Source: Armatimonadota bacterium (GTDB lineage Bacteria; Armatimonadota; JAAZEB01). From it: a stretch of 41,595 nt of DNA. The notes below the pieces were generated by a model. It saw nothing but the letters and a program-made list of their open reading frames with translations. It made no database searches and was not told the DNA's origin. Within the stretch, counting starts at the first letter, position 1. Each line of letters begins with the position of its first letter. Of this stretch, positions 8,421-17,279 are shown piece by piece. The position numbers were made by a program, and so were the translations under genes. The stretch covers positions 1 through 41,595 of the forward strand of contig JAAZEB010000113.1 in the NCBI GenBank assembly GCA_012512505.1, read 5' to 3'.

Positions 8421-11400
8421 TTAGTGGTGGCTTTCCGCCAGCGCCTTCCTGGCTTGGACCTCGGCGGCAGTGTAGGCCGCGTGCTTGTGCTGGCGTTCTA
8501 GGTCCTGGCCGATGAGGCGGGCGCCGGGCATGTCGGCGCGGGGGGTGTGCGCCAGGAACGCCTGCCCGGCACGGATGATTGCCAGTGCCTCGGCGTAGGC
8601 GGCCGCGTTGCGCTCCTTCAGGCCGGCCAGGCAGGGGCTCAGCTCCGGGCGGGTGAAGCTCACCGGTGAACCTTGCATCTCGGTGGCCTGCTCGCCCACC
8701 TTCACGCCGGTGAGCTCCGCCAGACGGGCCAACTGCGCCCCGTTCAGGGGCGAGCGCCCGAAGGCGTGGTCGGGCGTGGCGGTGGCGTAGGAGCCGTAGT
8801 AGGGCGCGTTCAGGTCGATCCAGGTGACGATGCGGTCGATGCTCTCGCGGTCTAGCCGCACGCCGTAGTGCTCGCTGCGGATTATGTCCACCAGGCGGCT
8901 GCGGTGCGACCCCCAGGAGTAGGCGGGCAGCACCTCGGGCGGGCCGTCGTCCACCGCCTTCACCAGCAGCTTTGGCGCGCCGGGCTCGTCTGGGAACCAG
9001 CGCACGGCGGATTTGCGACGCAGCTCCAGGTAGGAGGTGTTGAACGCCAAGCCTAGGTCGCCGGCCAGGTTCAGCACCTCGCCGGCCGGCTTGCCGTAGT
9101 CGTGGCAGGAGACGCAGTGGCGGTCGAAGACCGGCTGCACCTCGGTGAGGTAGTTGAACTCGCGGGGCGGTCCGTACCAGGGCTGGATGCGGCTGGGGGC
9201 GCGGCGGAAGGCGGTGCCGAGCCGGTGGTTGGGCACCGTGGTGCGGCGCTCCTCGTGGCAGCCGATGCAGCCGGTCGTTTCCCCCGGCTGGATGGTGGTG
9301 CCGCTGCGCATGCTCTGCACCATCATCCGGTTGGCGTCGAGGAGTTGGAAGTAGACGAACTTGCCGGCGGGCACGGCGAAGTAGGCGGAGCCATCGGCCT
9401 CCACCGGCACGTCGCCGAGGATGCGCTTGTTATTGGTGCTGTTCCAGTTCATCGCCGGCGCCTGGGTGGCGTCGATGTTCCAGTTGCCGTTGGACCAGAA
9501 CAGCTTCACCGGCGCCTCAACGATGCGCAGCGTCTTGATGGTGCCGCGCGGCACCCGCTCCATTCCCTGACCCTGGTAGACATCGGCGACGTAGAAGAAG
9601 CCCTCGTCGCTGGTCGGCTTCACGCGTGGAGGGATGACGGGCGGGCGGGGGCGCGGCGCGATCGGCATTGGGTCGTAGCAGCCGGGACCTTCGATGTGCA
9701 GCAGCAGTTCGTTGCCGAAGGTATCGAGGAGGAAGAGGCCCATCCGCTCGCCTTCCACCTGGCGAGAGCAAAGGAAGTAGCGGTCGGAGAGGGGATAGGG
9801 GTCCTCGTACTTCGGCGAGACCTCCATGAAGGTATCGATGTTGCCCTTCAGGAAGCGGCGGATGTCCGGCGGCCAGCTTCGCACCACGGGATGGATGCCA
9901 TCCAGGCCGAGGGCGGGATCCACCAGGGCCAGGGCGCCCCAGGGCCGGTCGTGGCAGGAGCCGAAGGTGGCGATGAAGCGGCGGGTGCCCGGCACGATCC
10001 GCCCGTCGAGGATGGCGCCGGGCGACCAGGCGTTGTTCCCATAGAAGACGGCGTGATTGGTGCCGTCCGGGTTCATCGTCCACAGGCCAAAGGCCGGCCC
10101 GAAGTGCTTGTCCACGTACTCCCAGCGGTCGTAGAGGATGCGGCCGTCGGGCATCAGGGCGGGGTGGCCCTCGAAGAGGGTGTTGCGGCCAAGTTGACGC
10201 AGATGCCGGCCGGCGGCATCCATCCGGAAGAGGTTGGCCTGGACGTGCCGGTTGCACTGACACACTTTCGGCTCGCGGGTGGAGCTGAAGAGGATGTCGC
10301 CATCCGGCAGGTAGATCGGGTCGATGTCGGAGATGCCGGCGCCGGTGGTAAGCTGGCGCAGGCCGGTGCCGTCCACGTTCACCTCGTAGAGGTGGGCGTC
10401 GTCGTTGCGGTCGCGGCGCAGCGAGAAAAGGACCCGCTTGCCGTCAAAGTGAACGTCTGGGTCGCGGACGATCCCCTCGGGCGCGGAAACGAGCGTCTTC
10501 GTCTCGCCGCCGCGGCCGAAGTGGATGCTCTTCAAGGCGCTGCCGCCCCGAAAGCTGGCGGTGTTGATCTCGCCGGTTTGGAACAGCGTCTCGGTGCTGT
10601 GGTGGTCCGGGGCGTACTGCGGGCGCACCACGTAGAGGATCGGCTGTCCGCTCACCAGTGGGTTGGCGATCAGCGCCTCGCGCTTCAGGGCATCGAAGGC
10701 CGACCGGTATTCATCCAGAGTGCGAGCGGGCTGGTTCGCCCCGGTGAGTGTCGCCGCGCCCACGCGCTGCTCCAGGGCATCTAGCCGGCGGAGGAACTCG
10801 TGCCCCCGGGGATACCGCTTGCCGAAGGTGCGGGTAAGGTCCCGAATCGCCTCGCGGAGGGGAGTGATCTCAGCCCGCAAAGCGTGCGCTTGGGCTGCTC
10901 GCACCTCACGCTCGCGCCTGGCGTCGCGGGCGCGCGTCGCCGCGGCGTCCAGCGCACCGGCGGCGGTGAAGTCGTCGAAGGTAACGTGGCCCCAGCCGCC
11001 CTGGTGTTGGTCTACCAGGCGCAGGAAGCAGCGGCGCCCGGCGAACGGTGTGGCATCCCAGGTGATCGTCTGCATCACCTCGGTGTTGGCGCCGCTGGCG
11101 CGGAGCAACTCCTCGCCCTGCGCGTCACAAAGGGCGACGTAGGTGTTGGGGTGCGCCCCACCGCCCACCCGGAAGGCGATCGGTCCTGCTTCCAGCACGA
11201 AGACCGGCGATTCGATGCGGCCGGTGAAGGCATCACTGGGCGTGTTGTCAGCCCGCTCAAGGGTGCTGAGGAAGTATCTCCCTTGCTTGTTGTAGGGGCG
11301 CTGCGGCTCGTTGTGGAAGAAAGCGCGGTCGCACACCAGGCGGTCGAAGCGGCCCTCGACCACCTGCCAGCCCTGCAGGTCGCCCGTCTCGAAGTCGAAC

Positions 11401-11585
11401 CGGACCTGGGCAGTAGCCGGAGTGGCGAAGAGGCAGGCGGCGAGGAGGAGACCCAGCCCCCAGCCCCCTCTGGTCCCCAGGGAAGGGGAGCCGGGTCGGC
11501 GCGCGCCGGGAGCGCGCGGATCTTGCGGGGCTGCTCCGTCCGGCGCGGTTGCCGCCCGTCTATCACCTACCTGATACCTGCCCAC
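8421..11585 (-). CDS. PD40 cytochrome protein, HZS-alpha related (second copy)
   Basis: This second large HzsA-related protein has about 1,054 residues from the GTG at 11585. That start is chosen because AAAGGAGG sits seven bases upstream. The frame stays open to 11975 but has no ribosome site there and becomes low-complexity. The N-terminal region is unusually long and Arg/Pro-rich before the hydrophobic core GLGLLLAACLFATPATAQ. A jelly-roll-like domain follows (RFDFETGDLQGWQVVEGRF), then a charged helical stretch, PD40 propeller blades (NVDGTGLRQL, LPDGDILFSSTRE), and two haem motifs, CIGCH and CVSCH, near the C-terminus. It resembles the protein at 142-2943 in the propeller and haem parts but has a different N-terminal domain. 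The substrate is unknown; a periplasmic redox role is inferred. Confidence 0.82.
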   Translation of the reverse strand: MGRYQVGDRRAATAPDGAAPQDPRAPGARRPGSPSLGTRGGWGLGLLLAACLFATPATAQVRFDFETGDLQGWQVVEGRFDRLVCDRAFFHNEPQRPYNKQGRYFLSTLERADNTPSDAFTGRIESPVFVLEAGPIAFRVGGGAHPNTYVALCDAQGEELLRASGANTEVMQTITWDATPFAGRRCFLRLVDQHQGGWGHVTFDDFTAAGALDAAATRARDARREREVRAAQAHALRAEITPLREAIRDLTRTFGKRYPRGHEFLRRLDALEQRVGAATLTGANQPARTLDEYRSAFDALKREALIANPLVSGQPILYVVRPQYAPDHHSTETLFQTGEINTASFRGGSALKSIHFGRGGETKTLVSAPEGIVRDPDVHFDGKRVLFSLRRDRNDDAHLYEVNVDGTGLRQLTTGAGISDIDPIYLPDGDILFSSTREPKVCQCNRHVQANLFRMDAAGRHLRQLGRNTLFEGHPALMPDGRILYDRWEYVDKHFGPAFGLWTMNPDGTNHAVFYGNNAWSPGAILDGRIVPGTRRFIATFGSCHDRPWGALALVDPALGLDGIHPVVRSWPPDIRRFLKGNIDTFMEVSPKYEDPYPLSDRYFLCSRQVEGERMGLFLLDTFGNELLLHIEGPGCYDPMPIAPRPRPPVIPPRVKPTSDEGFFYVADVYQGQGMERVPRGTIKTLRIVEAPVKLFWSNGNWNIDATQAPAMNWNSTNNKRILGDVPVEADGSAYFAVPAGKFVYFQLLDANRMMVQSMRSGTTIQPGETTGCIGCHEERRTTVPNHRLGTAFRRAPSRIQPWYGPPREFNYLTEVQPVFDRHCVSCHDYGKPAGEVLNLAGDLGLAFNTSYLELRRKSAVRWFPDEPGAPKLLVKAVDDGPPEVLPAYSWGSHRSRLVDIIRSEHYGVRLDRESIDRIVTWIDLNAPYYGSYATATPDHAFGRSPLNGAQLARLAELTGVKVGEQATEMQGSPVSFTRPELSPCLAGLKERNAAAYAEALAIIRAGQAFLAHTPRADMPGARLIGQDLERQHKHAAYTAAEVQARKALAESHH

Positions 11586-11665
11586 CGATGCTCCTCCTTT
11601 GCGCGTGGTGCTCAAGGGGAGATACCGCGCCCGAGGGGTGGGTTCCTGTTCGCCGGTGGCGGGCG

Positions 11666-11863
11666 TCAGTTGGGGCCAGGCGCGGGGGGGGCAAGGGGGT
11701 GCCAGGAGCGTCGACGGGGAGGCCGGCGGCGAGGCGTTGGCGGCATGCCCGGCGCCAGCGGCCCGAGCAGCAGCCAGATAACCAGCACGAGGGTGATCCA
11801 GAACCGCCGCCTCCAGGAGGAGCGGCGGCAACCCCAGGCGAGAGGCGCGGTTGCGGCAGACAC
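11666..11863 (-). CDS. Possible small membrane protein
   Basis: This frame would encode 65 residues from a GTG at 11863 that follows a purine-rich stretch (GGAGAGGGGGAAGG) able to act as a ribosome site. The product has one hydrophobic segment (FWITLVLVIWLLLGPLAPG) flanked by arginines, then a proline/arginine-rich tail. It lies upstream of, and on the same strand as, the HZS-alpha-related gene. It resembles no family I know, and the proline/arginine bias is common in chance frames of GC-rich DNA, so it may not be real. Confidence 0.25.
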   Translation of the reverse strand: MSAATAPLAWGCRRSSWRRRFWITLVLVIWLLLGPLAPGMPPTPRRRPPRRRSWHPLAPPAPGPN

Positions 11864-12005
11864 CCTTCCCCCTCTCCGCTTTGGTGCCGTCGGTACGACC
11901 ATGACCGTTCTGGCCGACCGGCGGGCATGGTGGCCCCCTACGAGGAACGCCCCCCGCCGTAGGAGGTGTCCCCAACGCCGATAGGTTGGCGATATCGGGG
12001 TCGGT

Positions 12006-12165
12006 CTCCTCCCTCGGGCCGAGCGCCCCTCCGCGGGCCGTTCATGGGTCTCCGGGTGTGGTAGGGGGCGAAGCATTGGCGGGTCGGACCGATTGCGGTG
12101 CAGTACGCTTGGCCCGCCAATGCTTCGCCCCTACGGTTCACGCACGGTTCGCGGTACCCCAAACC
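12006..12165 (+). repeat. Interspersed repeat, copy A (with 70-bp extra segment)
   Basis: Bases 12006-12070 and 12141-12165 match, in the same order, the reverse complement of 32246-32336, with about ten mismatches overall. Copy A carries 70 additional bases (12071-12140) that copy B lacks. The extra segment holds most of a long inverted repeat (separate entry). No protein is encoded. It lies in the 638-base gap between the HZS-related gene and the symporter gene; apart from a doubtful small frame at 11666-11863, the rest of the gap shows nothing recognisable. Confidence 0.75.
12061..12134. repeat. Long inverted repeat / hairpin
   Basis: A 23-base arm at 12061-12083 (GTAGGGGGCGAAGCATTGG then CGGG) is matched by a 22-base arm at 12113-12134; the only difference is one G in the G-run. 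The loop is 29 bases. It resembles a mobile REP- or MITE-like palindrome. It lies downstream of the symporter gene's neighbour only by distance and has no T-tract, so a terminator role is not supported. Confidence 0.75.
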
Positions 12166-12223
12166 GCTGCCGGCCGCAAAAGGCGATTTTCAGGGGAGGG
12201 CATCGCCAGCCCAGGGCGTCGCG

Positions 12224-13711
12224 TTAGCCCTCGCTGCCGAACGCCTTCTCGATCAGCTTCGGATCCGGCGCCGGAGTCAGCAGGCTGACCACCGGCACGA
12301 CGACCACCGGCACGACCATCGCCAGTGCGCCGGCCACTGGAATGCCTGCCTTGCCCCACACGGTGGCGGCGATGATCATCGTCAGCAGGCCGGAGAGCAT
12401 GCCGGCGACTGCCCCCGCGCGCGTGGCCCGCTTCCAGAAGAGGCCATAGCAGTAAGGCGCCAGGAAGGAGCCGGCCAAGGCCCCCCAGGAGAGGACCATC
12501 AGGTTGACGATGAAGTCGATCTTGCTGAGGGCGATGTAGAGCGAGATGGCGATGAACACACCGCACAGCAGGCGCATCAACGCCATCACCGTGCGCTTGT
12601 TCGCGTTCGGTTTCAGGCCAGCGTACAGGTCAACGGCGATCGCGGAGCTGGAGACGAGCACCAGTGACGAGAGGCTGGACATCGAGGCGGAGAAGACCAG
12701 CAGCAGGATGACCATCGAGACCCACCCAGGCACGTAATGGGTGAGGAAGTGGGGCATCAGGTCGTCCAGGTTGGCGGGGAGGGGGCTCATCCCGGCCGGC
12801 ACGGCGCCCGCGGCGTCCGGCGGGGCGTAGAAGAGGTGCGAGAGCGCGCCGGTGAAGTAGGCGCCAAAGGCGATGCAGAAGGAGAAAAGCGACGCCACGA
12901 TCATCGCGCGCCGGATGTCGGCCTCGCTCTTGATCGAGTAGAACTTCTGCACCATTTGGGGGAGGCCCCACGGCCCGAAGCTAGTCACCACCACCAGCGA
13001 GGCGAGGATCAGCCAGCCGGGGAAGGCGCCGCCGCTGCTCTCCAGTGCCGGTGCCGTGCCGGACTGCGAGAGGGAAGACATCACCGAACCGAAGCCACCC
13101 TTCAGCGAGACCAGGAACAAGACCATGACCACCACGCCGACCAACTCCACCAGGCCGCGGACGAAGTCGCTCAGCGCCAGCGCCAGGTAGCCGCCCATCA
13201 TCAGGTAGACGCCGGTGAGCACCGCCATGAAGGCGACGGCGGCCCCGTAGCTGATGCCCAGGTTCGTCTCGAAGAGGAGCGACAGGCCCTGGTAGACAGA
13301 GGCCGAGTAGGGCACCAGGAAGATGAAGATGATCAGCGCCCCGGCCGTCTTCAGGAAGCGGGAGCCGAAGCGGGCCGCCAGGAACTCCGGCATGGTGAGG
13401 GCGTCGAGGCGCGCGGTCATCCGGCGCGTGGGGGCGGCGAACAGCCGCCAGGCCAGGTAGGAGCCGAAGAGAACGTTGCCGGCCGCTATCCAGAGGACGT
13501 ACTTGCCGAACCCCCAGCCGAGACGGCCGGCGTAGCCGACGAAGATCACCGCCGAGAAGTAGGTGGTGCCGTAGGCAAAGGCGGACATCCAGGGGCCCAG
13601 GTTGCGGCCGGCCAGGAAGAAGTCGCTGACGGTGCGCGTCTTGCGCATGCACAGGTAGCCGATGATGAGCATCGCGGCGACGTAGACGACAACGATGCCA
13701 AGTTTGACCAA
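12224..13711 (-). CDS. Sodium:solute symporter family permease
   Basis: This inner-membrane sodium/substrate cotransporter has 495 residues and about 13 hydrophobic helices. It has SSS family signatures: FFLAGRNLGPWMSAFAYGTTYFSA near the N-terminus and GAYFTGAL and SASMSSLSSLVLVSSSAIAVDL further on. The start is the TTG at 13711, which follows AGGAAGGCGG by eight bases; no ATG is suitable. It lies 65 bp after the porin-like gene and ends the aryl-acid gene series. Some SSS members (PaaL/ActP-like) carry phenylacetate or short acids, so uptake of an arylacetate is a reasonable inference from context. The sequence alone does not settle substrate. Confidence 0.9.
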   Translation of the reverse strand: MVKLGIVVVYVAAMLIIGYLCMRKTRTVSDFFLAGRNLGPWMSAFAYGTTYFSAVIFVGYAGRLGWGFGKYVLWIAAGNVLFGSYLAWRLFAAPTRRMTARLDALTMPEFLAARFGSRFLKTAGALIIFIFLVPYSASVYQGLSLLFETNLGISYGAAVAFMAVLTGVYLMMGGYLALALSDFVRGLVELVGVVVMVLFLVSLKGGFGSVMSSLSQSGTAPALESSGGAFPGWLILASLVVVTSFGPWGLPQMVQKFYSIKSEADIRRAMIVASLFSFCIAFGAYFTGALSHLFYAPPDAAGAVPAGMSPLPANLDDLMPHFLTHYVPGWVSMVILLLVFSASMSSLSSLVLVSSSAIAVDLYAGLKPNANKRTVMALMRLLCGVFIAISLYIALSKIDFIVNLMVLSWGALAGSFLAPYCYGLFWKRATRAGAVAGMLSGLLTMIIAATVWGKAGIPVAGALAMVVPVVVVPVVSLLTPAPDPKLIEKAFGSEG

Positions 13712-13776
13712 TGCGGGTACCGCCTTCCTAACAGGGCGAGCGGTGAAGCCTCGAGGTCACCACCCGCCACTCCCCC

Positions 13777-14913
13777 TCAAAACCCGGTGAATAGCTCGGC
13801 GAAGAACAGGTCGTTGTTCACCTTGGGGCCGTGGGTACGTTCGCTATTCCGCTCGTACTCATACTGAAGCCACAGCCCCTGCCGCAGCGGCTGCACCACG
13901 GAGAGACTGAACTGCCGGGTGTCCCACGACAGCGGGTTGGCCGTGCGGGCGGTATGCATCTCCTGGAGCCCGTAGCGGGCGTAGAACCGCCAGCCGCTGG
14001 GGGCTTCGTAGCCGCCCAGCAGGTAGCCGCCGGCAAACCCCAGCGCGCTCACCTCGGCGAAGAAGAGCTCGCCTTGCGCCAGGAGCCCGGAGGGATGCCG
14101 GTAGGTGAAGTCGGGGCCCAATTGCCATTGGCCGGCGCGGGTGGTGCTGGCGGGCAGCAGGGCCGGAGTGCCACCCGGGGTCAGTGGGTTGGTGGGCGCG
14201 CTGGTGCGCAGGTTGGCCAGGTCGCGGCCATCGAGGCCGCCCCAGGAGCCAGAGAAGCCGGCGCGCAGGCCGTTCGGGCCGTCGCCCCAGCGGCCGCCCA
14301 GGCGAGCCGAGACCTGCGGCTTGCTGCTGAGCTCGCCGGGGAGGTCGCGCAGGCTCAGGTGGGGCACGGCATGGGCGGCATTGTACGCGGCGTCGCCGGG
14401 GATTTCGCCCAGCGCGCGCGTGCCCAGGCGGAAGGCGGTTTGCACGCTGAGACCGGCATCGAGCGCGCCCCGCTGCAGCAGGTACTGCACGCCCTGGATC
14501 CGGTCCTGGGTGAACGCCTCGGCGACGACCCCGTAGTTGCTGGTGCGGCGGTTGCCGTACGAGGGGGTGATGCCGAAGGTGAGGCGTCGGCCCTTGCCAA
14601 CGCGCAGGCGTCCGGGGCCCAGGGGCGTGTCGTAGTAGGCGCTTTCCAGGTAGAGGCCACTGGCGGTGGCCCAGGGGTGGTAGTAGAGCTCGATGTAGCC
14701 GCTGCTGTCGTGCGGCAAGGCAGCCTGGGTGCTGACGGAGATGCGCTCCGCGCGAAACGTCGGGTTGGCGCCCGCGGCCAGGTAGCCACGGTTCTGCATG
14801 TAGGCGTGTACTTCGACCGTCGGCTTGTCCGCGGCGGCCGATGCGGCTGGGGTTCCGAGCCCAAGCAGTGCCGCGCCCAGGATCAGCGCCGCGGCGGACG
14901 TGTGCGTACTCAC
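13777..14913 (-). CDS. Porin-like outer membrane beta-barrel protein
   Basis: This exported protein of 378 residues starts at the GTG at 14913, five bases after AGGAGG. The signal peptide (SAAALILGAALLGLG then TPAASAAA) is clear. The mature part alternates polar and hydrophobic residues in strand-sized segments (YIELYYHPWATASGLYLESAYY, GLWLQYEYERNSE) and ends in phenylalanine (FFAELFTGF), as outer-membrane barrels do. I cannot name the family. It lies between a PaaK gene (110 bp) and the symporter (65 bp) on one strand, so it may be the outer-membrane route for the same substrate. It is the best evidence in this window for an outer membrane. Confidence 0.75.
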   Translation of the reverse strand: MSTHTSAAALILGAALLGLGTPAASAAADKPTVEVHAYMQNRGYLAAGANPTFRAERISVSTQAALPHDSSGYIELYYHPWATASGLYLESAYYDTPLGPGRLRVGKGRRLTFGITPSYGNRRTSNYGVVAEAFTQDRIQGVQYLLQRGALDAGLSVQTAFRLGTRALGEIPGDAAYNAAHAVPHLSLRDLPGELSSKPQVSARLGGRWGDGPNGLRAGFSGSWGGLDGRDLANLRTSAPTNPLTPGGTPALLPASTTRAGQWQLGPDFTYRHPSGLLAQGELFFAEVSALGFAGGYLLGGYEAPSGWRFYARYGLQEMHTARTANPLSWDTRQFSLSVVQPLRQGLWLQYEYERNSERTHGPKVNNDLFFAELFTGF

Positions 14914-15023
14914 AGGTACCTCCTCGGGGGCGGAACGGCAACACCACCCGCGGCGGCCCACCGCCTCGCCGCGCGGTGGGGAGGCTGACGGTCGGCGCCG
15001 CGGCAGCCGGGAGTGGTGCCCCG

Positions 15024-16325
15024 TCACAGCGTTCGGTTGTCGATCACCCGCTTGGCCTTGCCCTGGCTGCGCTCCAGGGTGCGCGGCTCCACCATCTTCA
15101 GCTTGGGAGTGAGGCCCAGCGCCGCGTGCATCCGGCTCTTGATCTGCTTTTCCAGGTCCACCAGCCGGCTCATGCGGTCGGTGAACAGGTCCGAGGAGAC
15201 CTCCACCAGGATCGTCATCTCATCAAGGGCGGCCTTGCGTTCGAGGATGATCTGGTAGTGTGGCTCAACGCCTTCCACATCCAGGAGGACGGCCTCAATC
15301 TGCGAGGGGTAGACGTTGACGCCTCGGACGATGAGCATGTCGTCGGTGCGGCTGAGCACCTTCTGCATGCGGGCGTTGGTGCGGCCGCAGCGGCAGGGCG
15401 TGGGGTCGAGGGTGGTCAGGTCGCGGGTGCGATAGCGCAGGAGGGGGATTCCCTCCTTGGTCAGGGTGGTCAGGACTAGCTCCCCTTGCTGGCCGTAGGG
15501 CACCGGCTCCAGCGTTTGGGGATCGATCAGCTCCACCAGGAAGTGGTCCTCGTTGATGTGCAGGCCGCACTGGTACTCGCACTCGCCGGAGACGCCGGGG
15601 CCCATCACCTCGCTCAAGCCGTAGTTGTCGGTGGCCAGGATGTTGAGGCGCTCTTCCACCTGTCGGCGCATGCGCTCGGAGTGGGGCTCACCGCCGAACA
15701 GCCCCACCCGCAGGGCCAGCTCTTTCGGATCCACGCCCATCTCGCGCATCACCTCGGCGATGTGCAGCGCGTAGCTCGGGGTGCCGACCAGCGCGGTGGA
15801 GCGGAAATCTTGCATCACCTGGATCTGCCGCTCGGTGTTGCCGGCGGAGACGGGGATGACCGAGGCACCGACACGCTCAGCACCGTAGTGGAGGCCGAAA
15901 CCACCGGTGAACAGCCCATAGCCGAAGGTGACCTGTACCACGTCTTGCTGGGTGACGCCAGCGGCGCTGATGACGCGCGCCACCAGCTCCGTCCAGGTGC
16001 GCAGGTCGTTGCGGGTGTAGCCCACTACGGTGGCTCGCCCGGTGGTGCCGGAGGAGGAGTGGATGCGCACGATCTCGCGGAGGGGCACACTGAACATCTC
16101 GTAGGGGTAGGCCGCGCGCAGGTCATCCTTGGTGGTAAACGGCAGCCGGCGCACATCTGCCAACGAGCGGATATCTTCCGGCTCAATGCCGAGTTCCTGG
16201 AAGCGCCGATTGTAGAAGCGCACATTGCGGTAAGCGCGGTTGACCGTGGCCTGCAATCGCTCCAACTGGAGCTGCTCCAGATCACCGCGCGCCATCGTTT
16301 CACAACGTCTATTCCAAATAGGCAC
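15024..16325 (-). CDS. paaK: Phenylacetate-CoA ligase family protein (downstream copy)
   Basis: This cytoplasmic adenylate-forming enzyme of 433 residues is expected to make phenylacetyl-CoA or a related aryl-CoA from acid, ATP and CoA. The start is a GTG at 16325 with AAAGGA about ten bases upstream. The ATP-binding P-loop [14 protein letters not shown] lies near residue 90; [28 protein letters not shown] and YRTRDLT are all family signatures, as is the C-terminal RVIDNRTL. It is closely related to the PaaK at 17276-18583 and separated from the ACT gene by a 522-bp gap, so it may have its own promoter. Two copies suggest different aryl substrates. Length is typical. Confidence 0.93.
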   Translation of the reverse strand: MPIWNRRCETMARGDLEQLQLERLQATVNRAYRNVRFYNRRFQELGIEPEDIRSLADVRRLPFTTKDDLRAAYPYEMFSVPLREIVRIHSSSGTTGRATVVGYTRNDLRTWTELVARVISAAGVTQQDVVQVTFGYGLFTGGFGLHYGAERVGASVIPVSAGNTERQIQVMQDFRSTALVGTPSYALHIAEVMREMGVDPKELALRVGLFGGEPHSERMRRQVEERLNILATDNYGLSEVMGPGVSGECEYQCGLHINEDHFLVELIDPQTLEPVPYGQQGELVLTTLTKEGIPLLRYRTRDLTTLDPTPCRCGRTNARMQKVLSRTDDMLIVRGVNVYPSQIEAVLLDVEGVEPHYQIILERKAALDEMTILVEVSSDLFTDRMSRLVDLEKQIKSRMHAALGLTPKLKMVEPRTLERSQGKAKRVIDNRTL

Positions 16326-16847
16326 CGCTTGCCCGTCCTTTCTCAGTCACCAGCGGGTTGTTGGCCAGGAGCGTGGCCCAGGGCCGCGCCAAACACGCGA
16401 CCGGGCGCTCCACCGTCCGCGGGGCACGACGAGGGAGCGAGGCCCAGCCGGCCGCCGATGGCCGCCAGTATCATCGATGACCCACCCGCAACGTGTCGGT
16501 CGGCGTCGCGGAGACGCACCCGCCGCCTCTCCTCTCCGGGGCGTGTCCGCCGTTGGCGCCGGCCGCGCGCGGTGAGCCCTGGGAGACTGCGTGGCCTGGG
16601 TCAGGTAGGTGGACTGCGGCGGATGGGAACCGGGGGTGAAAGAACTCAAGACGCAGGAGTACCCGGCAGCGGCGCGGGCCGTTTCGGCCCGCGGCACACG
16701 GGGTCGGGCCGCGGGCGCGTGGTGTCGGCAACACAGCGGCTGGGTGGCGGGCAGCCTGGCGCGGGGGGCTGCCCGTCCCTTGCGGCCCGCCCCGGCGGTG
16801 ACCCGAGCGAGCGCCTTTCCGGGAAGTGCCCTGAGGACTACTCCGGG
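16326..16847. other. Gene-free gap with one strong hairpin
   Basis: No convincing gene is seen here: the open frames on both strands are arginine/proline-rich and lack ribosome sites. The one distinct element is a perfect 9-bp hairpin at 16673-16693 (CGCGGGCCG, TTT loop, CGGCCCGCG). It lies 155 bases past the ACT gene stop on the minus strand and could slow or end that transcript before the second paaK. Confidence 0.4.
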
Positions 16848-17279
16848 TTAGAGCGCGTGCAGTTGTTCACCCGTGAGGATCTGTGCGCCTCCTTGCTGCA
16901 AAGCGGCGATCGCGTCTTCTACCGGTTCGATCCGGAAGATGACGATCGCGTGGTCGCCCGAGCGACCGACAAACGCGTACATATATTCAATGTTCAGGTC
17001 CTTGGCCGAGAGGATATCGATGATCCCGGCCAGGCCGCCCGGCCGATCCGGCACGGCGATCGCGAGCACTTCCGTTTGGGCGACGGTGAAGCCGTAGTCA
17101 GAGAGCACCTTCGCCGCGTGCTGGGGGTGGTCGACGATGAGGCGAAGCAGGCCGTAGTCGACGGTGTCGGCGATGGAGAGCGCGCGGATGTTGATCCCGT
17201 TTTGCGCGAGGGTGCGGGTGACATCGGCCAGCCGGCCCGATTTGTTCTCCAGGAATACCGAGATCTGGTTCACCTTCAT
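16848..17279 (-). CDS. Tandem ACT-domain protein
   Basis: This small cytoplasmic protein of 143 residues is made of two ACT domains, at about 3-65 and 70-140. It begins [20 protein letters not shown], a classic ACT opening, and the second repeat has [19 protein letters not shown] domains bind amino acids or other small ligands. Stand-alone double-ACT proteins are often found next to indolepyruvate oxidoreductase and PaaK genes, where they are thought to sense aromatic amino acids. Its ATG overlaps the stop of the upstream paaK (ATGA, 17276-17279), so the two are translationally coupled. No DNA-binding domain is present; regulation would be by contact with an enzyme. Confidence 0.92.
   Translation of the reverse strand: MKVNQISVFLENKSGRLADVTRTLAQNGINIRALSIADTVDYGLLRLIVDHPQHAAKVLSDYGFTVAQTEVLAIAVPDRPGGLAGIIDILSAKDLNIEYMYAFVGRSGDHAIVIFRIEPVEDAIAALQQGGAQILTGEQLHAL

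Noticed and set aside
12061-12134. Insertion sequence end or transposase gene
   Set aside because: The palindrome has no transposase frame nearby and is too short for an IS; it is listed as a repeat.
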